From contig CAYPIE010000026.1 in the NCBI GenBank assembly GCA_964410665.1, positions 1 to 61,995 on the forward strand: a stretch of DNA of 61,995 nucleotides. Direction: 5' to 3'. How positions within the stretch are numbered: position 1 is the first letter of the stretch; each line of letters starts with the position of its first letter. Under the pieces are notes generated by a model. It was not told the DNA's origin and searched no databases. It saw only the letters and a list, made by a program, of their open reading frames with translations. A program made the translations under genes and the position numbers. Positions 50,339 to 59,617 of this stretch are shown piece by piece. Origin of the DNA: CAYPIE01 sp964410665. GTDB taxonomy: Bacteria; Planctomycetota; Planctomycetia; Gemmatales; Gemmataceae.

Positions 50339-52807
50339 TTATGAATCTCCACCGTCACCGCCCCCTGGTCGACCAAATTGGTTGCCGTTGCCGCCTGCAG
50401 GTCCCTGGAAGCGTTGGCTGTTGGCCTCGACTTGGTTGACCCAGTCTTCCCAGTCGCGTTGCCGCTCCTTGCGGCCCGGGGCATTCTCACCTTCGGTCGA
50501 TTGCAACACCTGAAGAGTGCCATCTCGGTTGAGTAGTAGCACTTGGGTATCGACCTCATCTTCGAAGGTTTCAAAGGTTCCCACGGATTTCTTGACCTTG
50601 CCGCCTTCCACATCGACCACGACCAGGTCTGGGCGGGTAAAGTCTAGAAAGATGCCTTTGAGCGGTTCGCGTAGCCGCAGTCGGCCGAGATCCTTCTGGA
50701 GTTCACGGAGCACAAAGCTGGTGAACTCGGACGACCATAGAGGCAGCTTGACCAGCACAGGGTGGCCAAGATACTCACCCTCTCGCGCCTTGACTTCGGT
50801 GACCACCCAGTCGCCGACCGGCTCGAGGTTGCGATCATTGAGCCGCACCTGCTCAAACCAGCGCTGGATCTGGACGATGGCTTCGTCGGGCTTGAGCACG
50901 GGACGTTGGTCCGGAGAAGCGAGCAAGCTGATTTTCAGTTCCCGTGGCAGCTCTTTGGGCGGGCTCAAGGCATACAGGTAGCTTTCCGGTGGAACCTTGA
51001 CCTTGGCGGGGATTTCAAACCACTGATCGCTTTCGATGAATTCCTCCTGGGCATCGGAGGGTTTGACCACTAGGTCTTCTTTCTCAAAGTTGGGATTTCG
51101 CATGCGAACCTTCATGCGATACTGGTAGACAAAGCCCGGCTGAATATCGGGATCCATAAAGCGAACCAAGCAGTGCTCCAGCGGGTCTTGGGAGAACATC
51201 CCCGAGTTCAAACCGCCTTCGCTACCGTCACCGGAAGCGCCGCCCGCGCCAAACGGGAAGCCGCCCCCGCCACCGAAGGGAGTTCCTCCCGCTGGGCTGC
51301 CACCCAGAGCCCCGGGGAGTCCACCACCGAAGGGTGGAGCACCACCGAAGCCGCCCGTACCCGGAGCGCCCATGCCGGGTGCCCCCATGCCGGGTGCCCC
51401 CATGCCGGGTGCCCCCATGCCTGGACCGCCACCAAAGGGGCCGCCAAGACCACCAAAGCCCATCGGGCTGCCCTCGCCGCCGTCACGCCCGCCAAAACCG
51501 GGCAGACCGACCGGCTGAAACACCTCGCCATCGCCACCAAACTTTTTGGCAAACTCCGAGGGTTGCCGCGGGAATTTGCCGCGTTCTTGGATTTTCTTGA
51601 CCTCGGCTTTGAGGGTCTCCAAGGTCAGCGCGGGGTAGTTGTTCCCCTCCACCAGAGCCGGGAGTGGCATCACTAACTTGTGCAAGCCTGCCGGCTGCAG
51701 CTTTAAAACTTCCAGCCAGCCTTCATTGGCATCGGCCACCTTGCGTGGCAAGATTTCCTGCTTGTAGCTATCGATGATGTCAATATCTTCCCAGCCGCGA
51801 AACTCCGTACCATCGTCACGCAAGATGCGTCGCTGAACCAAGACACCATCAAAGATCGGGTAGACATCAGGCGTGCTAAACACCTCTTGAACGCTACGAA
51901 GCCGCAAGGCCCGCTTGAACTCCTCGAGCTGCTTGGCGTAGGGGAACGAGGCGTTCACCACCGCCACCCGCTCGGGATAGATGGTCACCGCCAGTTGCGC
52001 TCGAAACCCCTCACGCTCGAGTTCACTCAACGATTTGTAGACCACATCCATGCGTGGGCCATTCGCCCCAAAGCCACTGCCCAAGCCGGGAGGCCCACCG
52101 AATCCACCGAGCCCTTCCCCCGAACCGCCACCAGGGCCACCGAGGCCACCACCACCGAGGCCACCACCACCGAGGCCACCGGGGCTACCACCGCCAGGGC
52201 CACCGGGGCCACCGGGGCCACCCGGGCCACCCGGGCCACCAAAGCCACCGGGGCCACCCAAGTTCCCGCCGCGCGGAAATCGAGCATTGGGAAAACGCCG
52301 CTGGTATATTTTGGCCCACTTTTGCCAGTCGGGGGTCTTGACTTCTTCATTGCGCGCGATCAGCACGCCCAGTTGCGGTTCACCGTCGAGCCGATCAGGC
52401 ATCAAAATATCATACGACGGAATTTTCAGCGTCACAAAATCAACCTGGCCCTCCACCGGGGTCAACACCTTGGGATTGACGCGTCGGTTCTCCGTTTGGG
52501 CATAGGGATCGAACAGTAGGTTGCTCACCAGGTGCTCCTCGACCGGAACCCGGTCGAAGACAAACTTGCCCTTGGCCCAGCTGGGCAATTCCTCAACATC
52601 ACCGGGCGCGGTGCTACCCATGGCACTGCGTTTGTTGTTCGCCAGACTCTTGAGTTCCTTGGCGATGGTGTCTGAGTCAGCGGTACTGTTCATCTGCATG
52701 ATGCCTAGGGCAGCCAGGAGTACCAGCAGCCCTGCCCCCACGCCGAGAAGCAGTTTCTCGCCTTTTTCGAGCAAGAGTTTTTGAAAGTCAAACTTGGCCT
52801 TGGCCAT
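50339..52807 (-). CDS. Glycine-rich single-pass membrane protein of the pilus-like operon
   Basis: An 822-residue protein with a short basic N-terminus, one membrane helix (about residues 18-37, EKLLLGVGAGLLVLLAALGI) and a long periplasmic part. Two Gly/Pro-rich tracts lie near residues 190-245 and 440-550; the second includes four GMGAP units encoded by a 15-bp DNA repeat. Between them are folded segments (VYKSLSELEREGFRAQLAV, FDGVLVQRRILRDDGTEF) and after them a beta-rich C-terminal domain (PGFVYQYRMKVRMRNPNF, SEFTSFVLRELQKDLG). I do not recognise the family. It is the third gene behind the PilM-PilN fusion and topologically resembles a PilO/PilP-like periplasmic partner (inference). Confidence 0.82.
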   Translation of the reverse strand: MAKAKFDFQKLLLEKGEKLLLGVGAGLLVLLAALGIMQMNSTADSDTIAKELKSLANNKRSAMGSTAPGDVEELPSWAKGKFVFDRVPVEEHLVSNLLFDPYAQTENRRVNPKVLTPVEGQVDFVTLKIPSYDILMPDRLDGEPQLGVLIARNEEVKTPDWQKWAKIYQRRFPNARFPRGGNLGGPGGFGGPGGPGGPGGPGGPGGGSPGGLGGGGLGGGGLGGPGGGSGEGLGGFGGPPGLGSGFGANGPRMDVVYKSLSELEREGFRAQLAVTIYPERVAVVNASFPYAKQLEEFKRALRLRSVQEVFSTPDVYPIFDGVLVQRRILRDDGTEFRGWEDIDIIDSYKQEILPRKVADANEGWLEVLKLQPAGLHKLVMPLPALVEGNNYPALTLETLKAEVKKIQERGKFPRQPSEFAKKFGGDGEVFQPVGLPGFGGRDGGEGSPMGFGGLGGPFGGGPGMGAPGMGAPGMGAPGMGAPGTGGFGGAPPFGGGLPGALGGSPAGGTPFGGGGGFPFGAGGASGDGSEGGLNSGMFSQDPLEHCLVRFMDPDIQPGFVYQYRMKVRMRNPNFEKEDLVVKPSDAQEEFIESDQWFEIPAKVKVPPESYLYALSPPKELPRELKISLLASPDQRPVLKPDEAIVQIQRWFEQVRLNDRNLEPVGDWVVTEVKAREGEYLGHPVLVKLPLWSSEFTSFVLRELQKDLGRLRLREPLKGIFLDFTRPDLVVVDVEGGKVKKSVGTFETFEDEVDTQVLLLNRDGTLQVLQSTEGENAPGRKERQRDWEDWVNQVEANSQRFQGPAGGNGNQFGRPGGGDGGDS
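51371..51430 (-). repeat. 15-bp tandem repeat inside the glycine-rich gene
   Basis: Three perfect 15-bp units (51371-51385, 51386-51400, 51401-51415; plus-strand unit CATGCCGGGTGCCCC) and a diverged fourth encode GMGAP repeats. In-frame units allow copy-number change without frameshift. Confidence 0.92.
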
Positions 52808-52872
52808 GGTTTCGCTCTCCGATTCCTAGCTTGCCGCGGGGTTGGCCTCCCGCGGCCCGATGCGGGATGCGC

Positions 52873-54696
52873 TCAGGGGGTCGTGGTTGGATCAAAGCTC
52901 ACCCCGGTGGCCTCGGGGGGATTTTCCTGATACTTCTCATACAAGGAGGCGGTGCCATACAAGGTGAACAACACCAAGCTGCCGGCATACTGATCGGTGT
53001 CCAGAGTGGTCGTACCGCTACCGGGGTAGCCACCGGGAAAGCCACCAGGAAAACCGCCGGGGACGCCGCCGGGACCGCCGCTACTGGGACGGAGTTGATC
53101 TGCGCCGAGGCCATCGCCGCTGGCACCACCAAAGCCGCCTCCGGCACCGCCAAAGCCGCCTCCGGCACCGCCAAAACCAGAAGGCTGGCCTTGGTTTTGC
53201 TCCTGCCACTGCTGTTGCTGTTGCTGGTAGCTACCCAAGTAGTTGAGCTGGCCGCGGAACCGCGAGGTATGAAACTGGGTGTTTTGGATGCGCAGCTTGG
53301 AGTTGGCAAACGCCACCATCACATCCTGGACGAAGGCCTGATCGACGACAATCGACGTGGCGATGGGCATGCGGCGTACCTGCTCGGTCGTTTCCAGATA
53401 TCGATCGCGGACCAGACCATTTTTGGTGTAGTCCATGGTAAAGCCCCCACCGGCTCCGCGACCCCCTCCCCCAAACATCATGCCAGGGGGGCCTTCGAGA
53501 CCAGGGCCACCCACGGGCCCCTTGCCCCCACCCATCCCCATGCCCATCCCCGGCATCCCTCCGGGAGGCATTCCGGGCATGCCTCCGGGAAGCATCCCCG
53601 GCATGCCCCCTTCCTGACCCATGCCAGCTGAGCCAGCAAATTGGCTCATAAGCTCGGCCTTGGCCTCCTCACTAAATTTGGTCATCTTTAAGGGCAGCTG
53701 CGCGACAGTGCGTGCGCTGGGATAGTAGAGCTGCACCTGCTCAATGCGCTTCACGGGCACCGTGCGACCATCGAACTGCTGACGCACCCGTACAATCTCC
53801 TCGACCTGGGCAGCAGTGTCTGGATCCAGCGTGTGCTCAGCCAGTGGCTTGATCGGGATGGTCTCGCCGGCTTCGACCAGATCCCCTTCTACGTAAAAAA
53901 TGTACGGTTCGGCTTGAGGCGCGCGGTTGAGCCAGACCTCCAGCTTCATGCGGTTGTCAATGGCCAGCACCTGCAACCGGTCCGTGAGGTTTTTCAGGGT
54001 TCCTTTGAGCGTCCGCTCGCGGCCATCATCGACCAGTTGAACCTCGAGTTCCCACAGTCGACTGCGAAAGCGTCGATGCAACCGTTGGTCATCCGGAAAC
54101 TCTTCGACCAGTTGGAACTCGGCAATGGTGTCGTTGACGCGCTTGATGATGTTCATCAGCTCCCGCTGCACCCAGTAGTCTTCCAAGGCCAGCCAGATCT
54201 CTTCGTCGGTGGGCGTGGTGGCCCATTGGCCTTTCCGGATGTAGCGCAGGACATTCTCCCAGCGACCATTAAACTGGGTGGGCTCAATCAATTTCGGCAG
54301 GGCGCGGTAAGGACGGAGGTAATACTTGTAGCCGCGCTTAAACTCCTCACGCGTACGCAAATTGACCTTGTCACCAAAACTGCGTCCCTTGAGTCCGTCC
54401 AAGCCGGTGGGGGTCGTGAATAGGTCCTTTTGATAATCCCAGGCAGTCTTCCACATCTCACCCCGTCGTTGGCTCAGCTGAGTATTTTGCTCTTCCAGCT
54501 TGGCCAGAGCCCCCTTCGGCTTGGCCTGGGTCGAACTGAGTTCCGACTTTTGCTGGTCGATCTTGTCTAATTGCTCGGAGGTCGCCGAGGCGACGCCGGT
54601 AAAGATGCCAATCACGGCAATCAGCATTATGGGAAATAGCAGAATCAGCAGCACCCAAAAGTGATGCTTGAGCAGAGTTTCCTTGTCAAACTTCAT
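52873..54696 (-). CDS. PilO-like membrane protein with glycine-rich tracts
   Basis: A 607-residue protein from ATG 54696; the longer frame to 54906 overlaps the PilM-PilN gene and is rejected. A short cytoplasmic start (MKFDKETLLKHH) is followed by a membrane helix (about 13-36, FWVLLILLFPIMLIAVIGIF) and a coiled coil (about 40-80, SEQLDKIDQQKSELSSTQAK), the layout of PilO. A folded middle region (WVQRELMNIIKRVNDTIAEF) and Gly/Pro/Met tracts near 350-420 (PGMLPGGMPGMPPGGMPGM) and near 500-575 follow. A 21-bp tandem repeat (53124-53165) encodes part of the second tract. It lies 95 bp after the fusion gene. Assignment to PilO rests on topology and order only. Confidence 0.8.
   Translation of the reverse strand: MKFDKETLLKHHFWVLLILLFPIMLIAVIGIFTGVASATSEQLDKIDQQKSELSSTQAKPKGALAKLEEQNTQLSQRRGEMWKTAWDYQKDLFTTPTGLDGLKGRSFGDKVNLRTREEFKRGYKYYLRPYRALPKLIEPTQFNGRWENVLRYIRKGQWATTPTDEEIWLALEDYWVQRELMNIIKRVNDTIAEFQLVEEFPDDQRLHRRFRSRLWELEVQLVDDGRERTLKGTLKNLTDRLQVLAIDNRMKLEVWLNRAPQAEPYIFYVEGDLVEAGETIPIKPLAEHTLDPDTAAQVEEIVRVRQQFDGRTVPVKRIEQVQLYYPSARTVAQLPLKMTKFSEEAKAELMSQFAGSAGMGQEGGMPGMLPGGMPGMPPGGMPGMGMGMGGGKGPVGGPGLEGPPGMMFGGGGRGAGGGFTMDYTKNGLVRDRYLETTEQVRRMPIATSIVVDQAFVQDVMVAFANSKLRIQNTQFHTSRFRGQLNYLGSYQQQQQQWQEQNQGQPSGFGGAGGGFGGAGGGFGGASGDGLGADQLRPSSGGPGGVPGGFPGGFPGGYPGSGTTTLDTDQYAGSLVLFTLYGTASLYEKYQENPPEATGVSFDPTTTP
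53124..53165 (-). repeat. 21-bp tandem repeat inside the PilO-like gene
   Basis: Two 21-bp units (53124-53144 and 53145-53165), differing at one base, are followed by a partial third. They encode GGAGGGFGGAGGGFG-type sequence. Confidence 0.85.
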
Positions 54697-54791
54697 GACA
54701 ACCTCGGTCGCCGGGAACAGTTGGTTCGCTTGGGAGGAATGTGGCGGGCCTCGCGTGAAGGCCCGCCGCCACAGGGTTGGTCCAGAAGGGC

Positions 54792-57542
54792 TTACGAGCC
54801 AAATTTGCTGCCGCCAGTGCCACCGGTGTCGAAGCCGCTCCCAAAGCCCGTGTCGACGGGAGGTGCGAGGCCCGCATCGGGGTTGGTAGTTACCGGTTCT
54901 TTCCAAATAAAGTGCACAATGAATTCAAAGCGGCTTGGCAGCTCTTCATCTTGGCGGCTGCCAAGCGTTCCGCCCGGCGTTCCTCCGGGAATGCTGCCAG
55001 GCCCTCCTGGGAGACCACCAGGCCCCCCCGGGGGGCTACCGAAGCGACTGCCGCGTCCACCACCAGGAGCACCAGGAAGGTTCATAGGGGAAAAACCACC
55101 GCCGCCAAAGGGGCCGCCCATTCCAGGCGGCGGGCCACCCGGGAACCCACCCCCACCGGGAGATCCCTCATCGCTGGCGCCCCCCGAATTGCCCGATCCC
55201 CCCATACCCATGGGACCGCCGGGACCGCCGGGGCCACCACCGCCACCGCCAGTCAAGGGTTGCCAACTCGATAGGCCTGGGGCAGCCATGCCTCCCCCCA
55301 TCCCGGGAAAGCCCTCATCCTGGCTGGCTCCGCCAAAGGCCGGCGGTGAGCCGCCAAAGCCACCACCGGGGCTCATCGAACCCACACCAGGCATGCCCCC
55401 CATGCCACCCATCATACCGCCCATCATGCCGCCGCCACCGCCAAAAATCAACGAATCCAGAAGCGGCTGATTGATGTAACGAAAGACCCTTTCTTGGGGC
55501 CGGGGATCTTCATCCACACGGAAGACAAAGAAGTGGGAGACATCGCCAACCACTGGATCCTTTTCCGGATCCACAGACTGCGAACGCCCCACATCGCGAC
55601 GCAGGTTTTCCAGCAAGCAGTCCTTGATAAAGGCTTCGCCCTCGGTGTGCCAGGTAAAGCCGCGAAGCTCGATCACCCAGCCCGGACCCGTGGGTGGATT
55701 CTCCAGGTCGGTTGGGCTAATCCCGTTCAAGGCCACCCCGGTCATCTCTTTGGAGGCTTGCTTGGCGGCAGTAAAGTACCCTTCCAGATTGTCGGTATAC
55801 CGAGGGTAGATCGCTTCAATATCCACCGTGGCCAGGTGCGGACGCACTTCGAAGTTGACCGGTTCCTCAATCGAGATCCCGCCGGTGATCCGATTGCGAT
55901 AATCGTTGAGGGCCTGCATCCCTTCGGTGGTAAACCAATAACGGCGTTGCTGCTCGAGCTTCAAATTGCCCTCGGGACCGGGTTGGGGCAAGTTGCGGTT
56001 GATGAACTCATTGATCGCGATCCAGTTAAGCCGTTCGTCCTGACCGGCGATAATCGTCTTGACGTCGGACTGCGTGTCGGCGACTTCCCCCTCCTTGGTC
56101 GTGATCTGTGAGTTTTGGCTCTGTACGGCACTGACCACCGACTTGCCTTCGCCAATGGCCTGTTCGATCTTGGGATCGGTTACCGAGCCATAGACCACCG
56201 CATAGCCATAAGTCATGATCGCCGTCCCAGCCAGGAACATGGCCGCCGCAGCGGCCGCCCATGGCTTCTTGGCGCGGATCTGGCGTTCGACGTGGATTTC
56301 TGGCGGCAACAGATTGGTCTTGAGCTTCGCCAAGCCCAGTCCCTGGAGGGCCAGACCATAGGCCACTGGGAAGCTCAGCAGGTTTTCCTTAAAGACGGGG
56401 TTATCCGAAAGAGCGTCGCCGCGCATCCGCTCAAACATGCTTGGTTTACGGACTTCCAGACCCAACTTCTCACTGATGAACTTTTGCAGACCGGGCAGCC
56501 GCAGCGCAGCACCCAGCCCGACCATATACTCGACCTGGGCATTCCGATGGGTGTTGGTGAAAAAGTTTAGCGATCGCTGGACCTCACTGACAAAGTCGGA
56601 CAGCACCGGCTTCAACGCTTTGAGGATCTTGGGCAGGTCCGGCGAGGCAGCAGCATTCCGCTTCAGATGCTCGGCTTTGGCAAAGGTCAGTTTCATATCC
56701 TTGCTCAGAGCCTTGGTGAAGTGATTACCACCCAATGGGATGGGCCGCTGCCAGATGATCTTTTGCCCATCGGTGACCACCAGGTTGGTGCTCTCGGTGC
56801 CGAGATCGAGGGCAACCACACAACGGGGTTTTCCACGAGTTGTGGAGGCTTCAGCCGCTTCTTCGCCGGCGGTGCTACCGTCGGCGTTTTTGCCTAGCAG
56901 GTCATAGGCGACATAGTTGACCAGCGCCAATGGGGCCATCTGGATGGCATGCACCTCCACGTTGACGCCTTGGAAGTGACCCAGGTAACGGCTAATCATG
57001 TCGCGCTTCATGGCGAACAGGCCGACCTCGGTCTCCATGGCGAAACCATCGGTGACCACGCCGGCGCCAATTTTTTGATAGTCCCAAACCACCTCTTCCA
57101 GCGGGAAAGGAATCTGCTGGCGCGCTTCGAAGCGAACAATATCGGGGATCTTCTTTTCCTCAACCGGCGGCAGCTTAACGAAACGGGCCAAACCGCTCTG
57201 ACCGGGCACACTGATCGCGACCTGGTCGCCTCGCAGCTCATTGCGTTCGAGGAAGGTGGCCAGAGCCTCTCGAGTGAGTTGTTCAGGATCGGCATCGGGC
57301 TGGCTGAGGATCTTGGGATGTTCCACATAGTCAAAGGCGGTGGCCACCGCTTGGCCATCGACCAGTTCCAAGCGGATGGCCTTCAGGCCACACTGACCGA
57401 TATCAATCCCCCAGACCCCCATGTTCGGGACCTTCGGCTTGGCGGCGGCTTGGCTGACCTTTTTCTTGCCAGCCTTGCCTTTTTTCTTCGCGGGGGCTTC
57501 CCCAGCCTCGGCGACGGCGGCCGGTTTGGCTTGCTTTGGCAT
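54792..57542 (-). CDS. PilM-PilN fusion protein with a glycine-rich tail
   Basis: A 916-residue protein from ATG 57542 with GGGAG upstream. After a Lys/Ala-rich leader, residues about 42-405 are PilM: WGIDIGQCGLKAIRLELVDG, KKIPDIVRFEARQQIPFPLE, VVALDLGTESTNLVV and EVQRSLNFF are actin-like/SHS2 segments. At about 409-413 is TNLLP, the PilN cytoplasmic motif (INLLP) that normally docks into a separate PilM. A membrane helix (about 428-452, AAAAAAMFLAGTAIMTYGYA), a coiled coil (QNSQITTKEGEVADTQSD) and a periplasmic domain complete the PilN part. A Gly/Pro/Met-rich tail (about 700-880) precedes a short ordered end (RFEFIVHFIWKEP). PilM and PilN form the inner-membrane platform of type IV pili and related secretion systems. 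Confidence 0.88.
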   Translation of the reverse strand: MPKQAKPAAVAEAGEAPAKKKGKAGKKKVSQAAAKPKVPNMGVWGIDIGQCGLKAIRLELVDGQAVATAFDYVEHPKILSQPDADPEQLTREALATFLERNELRGDQVAISVPGQSGLARFVKLPPVEEKKIPDIVRFEARQQIPFPLEEVVWDYQKIGAGVVTDGFAMETEVGLFAMKRDMISRYLGHFQGVNVEVHAIQMAPLALVNYVAYDLLGKNADGSTAGEEAAEASTTRGKPRCVVALDLGTESTNLVVTDGQKIIWQRPIPLGGNHFTKALSKDMKLTFAKAEHLKRNAAASPDLPKILKALKPVLSDFVSEVQRSLNFFTNTHRNAQVEYMVGLGAALRLPGLQKFISEKLGLEVRKPSMFERMRGDALSDNPVFKENLLSFPVAYGLALQGLGLAKLKTNLLPPEIHVERQIRAKKPWAAAAAAMFLAGTAIMTYGYAVVYGSVTDPKIEQAIGEGKSVVSAVQSQNSQITTKEGEVADTQSDVKTIIAGQDERLNWIAINEFINRNLPQPGPEGNLKLEQQRRYWFTTEGMQALNDYRNRITGGISIEEPVNFEVRPHLATVDIEAIYPRYTDNLEGYFTAAKQASKEMTGVALNGISPTDLENPPTGPGWVIELRGFTWHTEGEAFIKDCLLENLRRDVGRSQSVDPEKDPVVGDVSHFFVFRVDEDPRPQERVFRYINQPLLDSLIFGGGGGMMGGMMGGMGGMPGVGSMSPGGGFGGSPPAFGGASQDEGFPGMGGGMAAPGLSSWQPLTGGGGGGPGGPGGPMGMGGSGNSGGASDEGSPGGGGFPGGPPPGMGGPFGGGGFSPMNLPGAPGGGRGSRFGSPPGGPGGLPGGPGSIPGGTPGGTLGSRQDEELPSRFEFIVHFIWKEPVTTNPDAGLAPPVDTGFGSGFDTGGTGGSKFGS

Positions 57543-57975
57543 GATCAACGTTCTCCCTGAACCTCAATCTCAAGACTGCTCAATTTGGCGTCGCATATTC
57601 CAGAGGATGATCGGATCCGCGCCGACCAAAGCGGAAGTATCCCTGCCAGTACCAGCGGTGAAATTGCGTGACACGTTGAAACCGGAGAGGAAGGGTGGTT
57701 TTGCACGCTACCGTATCACGCTGTGTCCGAGACTGTCAATCAACTAAACACGCACCATTCGTTCGACGTTGGCGCGGTCTTAGCGCTTTGCTAGGGGATC
57801 GCTGGAACCCTGCAGTACCGTCCTCCGACGATCCTACGCCGGACATGGTCGCAACGGTTCGTGGGCGCAGATGTGTCCTTCGATCAGTGTAACAGATCAC
57901 CGGGTAAAGACAAGCGAACCAATTTTTCAAATGAATGAATCGTTTAGTGAATGAGTGACTAAGCGATGGCCACAT
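57543..57975. other. Intergenic region upstream of the pilus-like operon
   Basis: No gene is visible in these 433 bp. The stretch near 57915-57965 is AT-rich with repeated GAATGA words. The promoter of the minus-strand pilus-like operon should be here, and the DUF58 gene (also minus strand) ends at 57976. I cannot define promoter boxes or a strong hairpin. Confidence 0.5.
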
Positions 57976-59349
57976 TCAGCTGAGGGCATAGTCCACTGCA
58001 TAGGGAACAGCCCCGGGGCTAAAGGTGTTCTGCCCCAGCAAGTCCAGGTCGGCCTCCTGATTGACATAACGCACATCACGAACGGCCTCGGCGGCCAGCC
58101 GGCCGTGGCCGATCGCCCGGTCATCGTCGCCGAGCCCGACCAAAATGGCGGTCACCGCAAAACCCTGCCGACGTAAGCTGCCCAAAGCCACGGCCGTCTC
58201 CATCGGCACCCAGGGCAAGATGGCAATCACAGTTGCGTCGCGCGGTATCCGCGGCGTCACCTCGATCACCAGCCCAGGGAAGCTCAGCCCGTCGGTCAAC
58301 TCCACCCGGGCCAAGGCCTCGCGAATCCGCTGGAACTGCTCGATGCCTCGACGGGTTTCCACCTGCAGCGGACGGAGCCGAGCGTTCTCCTCGTCCATGC
58401 GGACCAGCTCGCGCGCCTGATCGCGGGATTCAAAATCCTCACCACTGGCAGCCTCCTCACCCAAACGCTCGCGGCCGGTAAGCCGCACCCGATCCGCGGC
58501 ATCCCGACCATTGCTGGCCAAGCCGATCTGCTGGTTGAGCATGGTCACTTCATACGCAAGCGACACGGCCAGTGTCACTGCCAGATCCGAGCGGTGTGGC
58601 TCGCCAAAGCTGGGATAACCGGCCTGATCAAAGTCGAGCAGGATGGTGGCCCCGGCCAGGCTGGTTGGCTCGTAAACGCGGCTATGCAGTTCCCCGGTAC
58701 GGGCGGTGGCCCGCCAGTGGATGCGTTGCAACGGGTCGCCAACTTGATAGGGGCGCACCCCGGCATTGCGGGTCGGATCTTCAAATAAGCGGTTCGCCAG
58801 ATGAACCTCGCCGATCGGTCGTTCGGAGGCAAAATCGTACTTCGGCAGGGGCAATACCTTCGGGTAAACCAGGACAAACGCGGGCTGGGTGAGCAAACGA
58901 TGGCGGCGATGCAAACCAAACAAGTCACCGGTCTCGAGCAACACCGGCCCGATCTGATAGTAGCCTCGCCTTTGAAAAGTAATTTTGTATTTAAGTGTCA
59001 CGCTATTTCCCGCGCGGAGGGCGGCCAGTTTCAGCCGCTTGCCCTTGAGGCGAAGGCGAGGCGGGCGTTGCCGCAGAGCATACTCGGGCAACAAATCCTC
59101 CAACAGCACCCAGGCCACCGGTAAGGTGCCGGTGTTCTCTAGCCGAACCTTCACCTCCACACTGGAGCCCGCTTCGAGCGGTTCGGTCGGGCAGGTTCGC
59201 TTCGCCCGCAGATGATTCACCCAGGTCCGGGCCAGGTAACGGCTACTCAGCACCACCCCCAGTAGTACATACATGGCAAAGGCCAGCAGTCCCGATTCCA
59301 GGATCAGCGCGGTCAGCAAGACCAGCACAATCAGCAGCACCCAGAGCAT
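57976..59349 (-). CDS. Membrane-anchored DUF58 domain protein
   Basis: A 457-residue protein with two N-terminal membrane helices (LWVLLIVLVLLTALILESG and AFAMYVLLGVVLSS). A beta-sandwich follows (VEVKVRLENTGTLPVAWVLL, RRGYYQIGPVLLETGDLFGL), then the DUF58 core YQVGDPLQRIHWRATARTGE and the strand ATILLDFDQAGYPSF. This is the classic full-length DUF58 architecture, in contrast to the short DUF58 protein near moxR. No MoxR gene lies beside it here; it could partner the MoxR at 10012-11082 or one outside the window. It diverges from the phosphohexomutase gene. Confidence 0.92.
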   Translation of the reverse strand: MLWVLLIVLVLLTALILESGLLAFAMYVLLGVVLSSRYLARTWVNHLRAKRTCPTEPLEAGSSVEVKVRLENTGTLPVAWVLLEDLLPEYALRQRPPRLRLKGKRLKLAALRAGNSVTLKYKITFQRRGYYQIGPVLLETGDLFGLHRRHRLLTQPAFVLVYPKVLPLPKYDFASERPIGEVHLANRLFEDPTRNAGVRPYQVGDPLQRIHWRATARTGELHSRVYEPTSLAGATILLDFDQAGYPSFGEPHRSDLAVTLAVSLAYEVTMLNQQIGLASNGRDAADRVRLTGRERLGEEAASGEDFESRDQARELVRMDEENARLRPLQVETRRGIEQFQRIREALARVELTDGLSFPGLVIEVTPRIPRDATVIAILPWVPMETAVALGSLRRQGFAVTAILVGLGDDDRAIGHGRLAAEAVRDVRYVNQEADLDLLGQNTFSPGAVPYAVDYALS

Positions 59350-59467
59350 CGGTAAACTCCCGAGGAAATGATGGGATTGTCATGGTACTGGCAACTCGAA
59401 GGGTTCGCAACTCGCCTGCAGGCAGCGGACGCTGATCCCAACCAATCAGACGTACCAACCAGGTTCC

Positions 59468-59484
59468 ACGTTGGTAGCCAACGT
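59468..59484. other. Small hairpin in the divergent DUF58 / mutase intergenic region
   Basis: ACGTTGG (59468-59474) and CCAACGT (59478-59484) pair perfectly around a 3-nt loop, 134 bp before the mutase start. It could be an operator or leader structure. The rest of the 268-bp gap holds nothing I can name. Confidence 0.35.
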
Positions 59485-59617
59485 TGGTGAAATCCCTGAC
59501 TTGGGCCGTTCTGCCAGGCGAAGGGCCGCCACTGGCCGTCCATTGCCGCCCTTCTGCCGACAAGCTACAGTACCCTGCGTGGGACTCGCATTCGTTGCCT
59601 TGGTTGAGGGTCATGCT

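Noticed and set aside
52130..52260. Mobile or minisatellite DNA
   Set aside because: These short repeats are in-frame codons of a glycine-rich tract in a real gene, not an inserted element.
52050..52505. Plus-strand Pro-rich frame resembling a collagen or extensin-like protein
   Set aside because: It is the antisense of the first Gly-rich tract of the 822-residue protein; no start site or signal peptide.
54661..55470. 269-codon plus-strand Pro-rich frame
   Set aside because: It is the complement of the Gly-rich tail of the PilM-PilN gene; Pro/Gly codons are complementary, which opens the antisense frame.
59350..59617. A tRNA gene suggested by a GGGTTCGCAACTC segment
   Set aside because: No acceptor stem, D-arm or anticodon arm can be formed around it.
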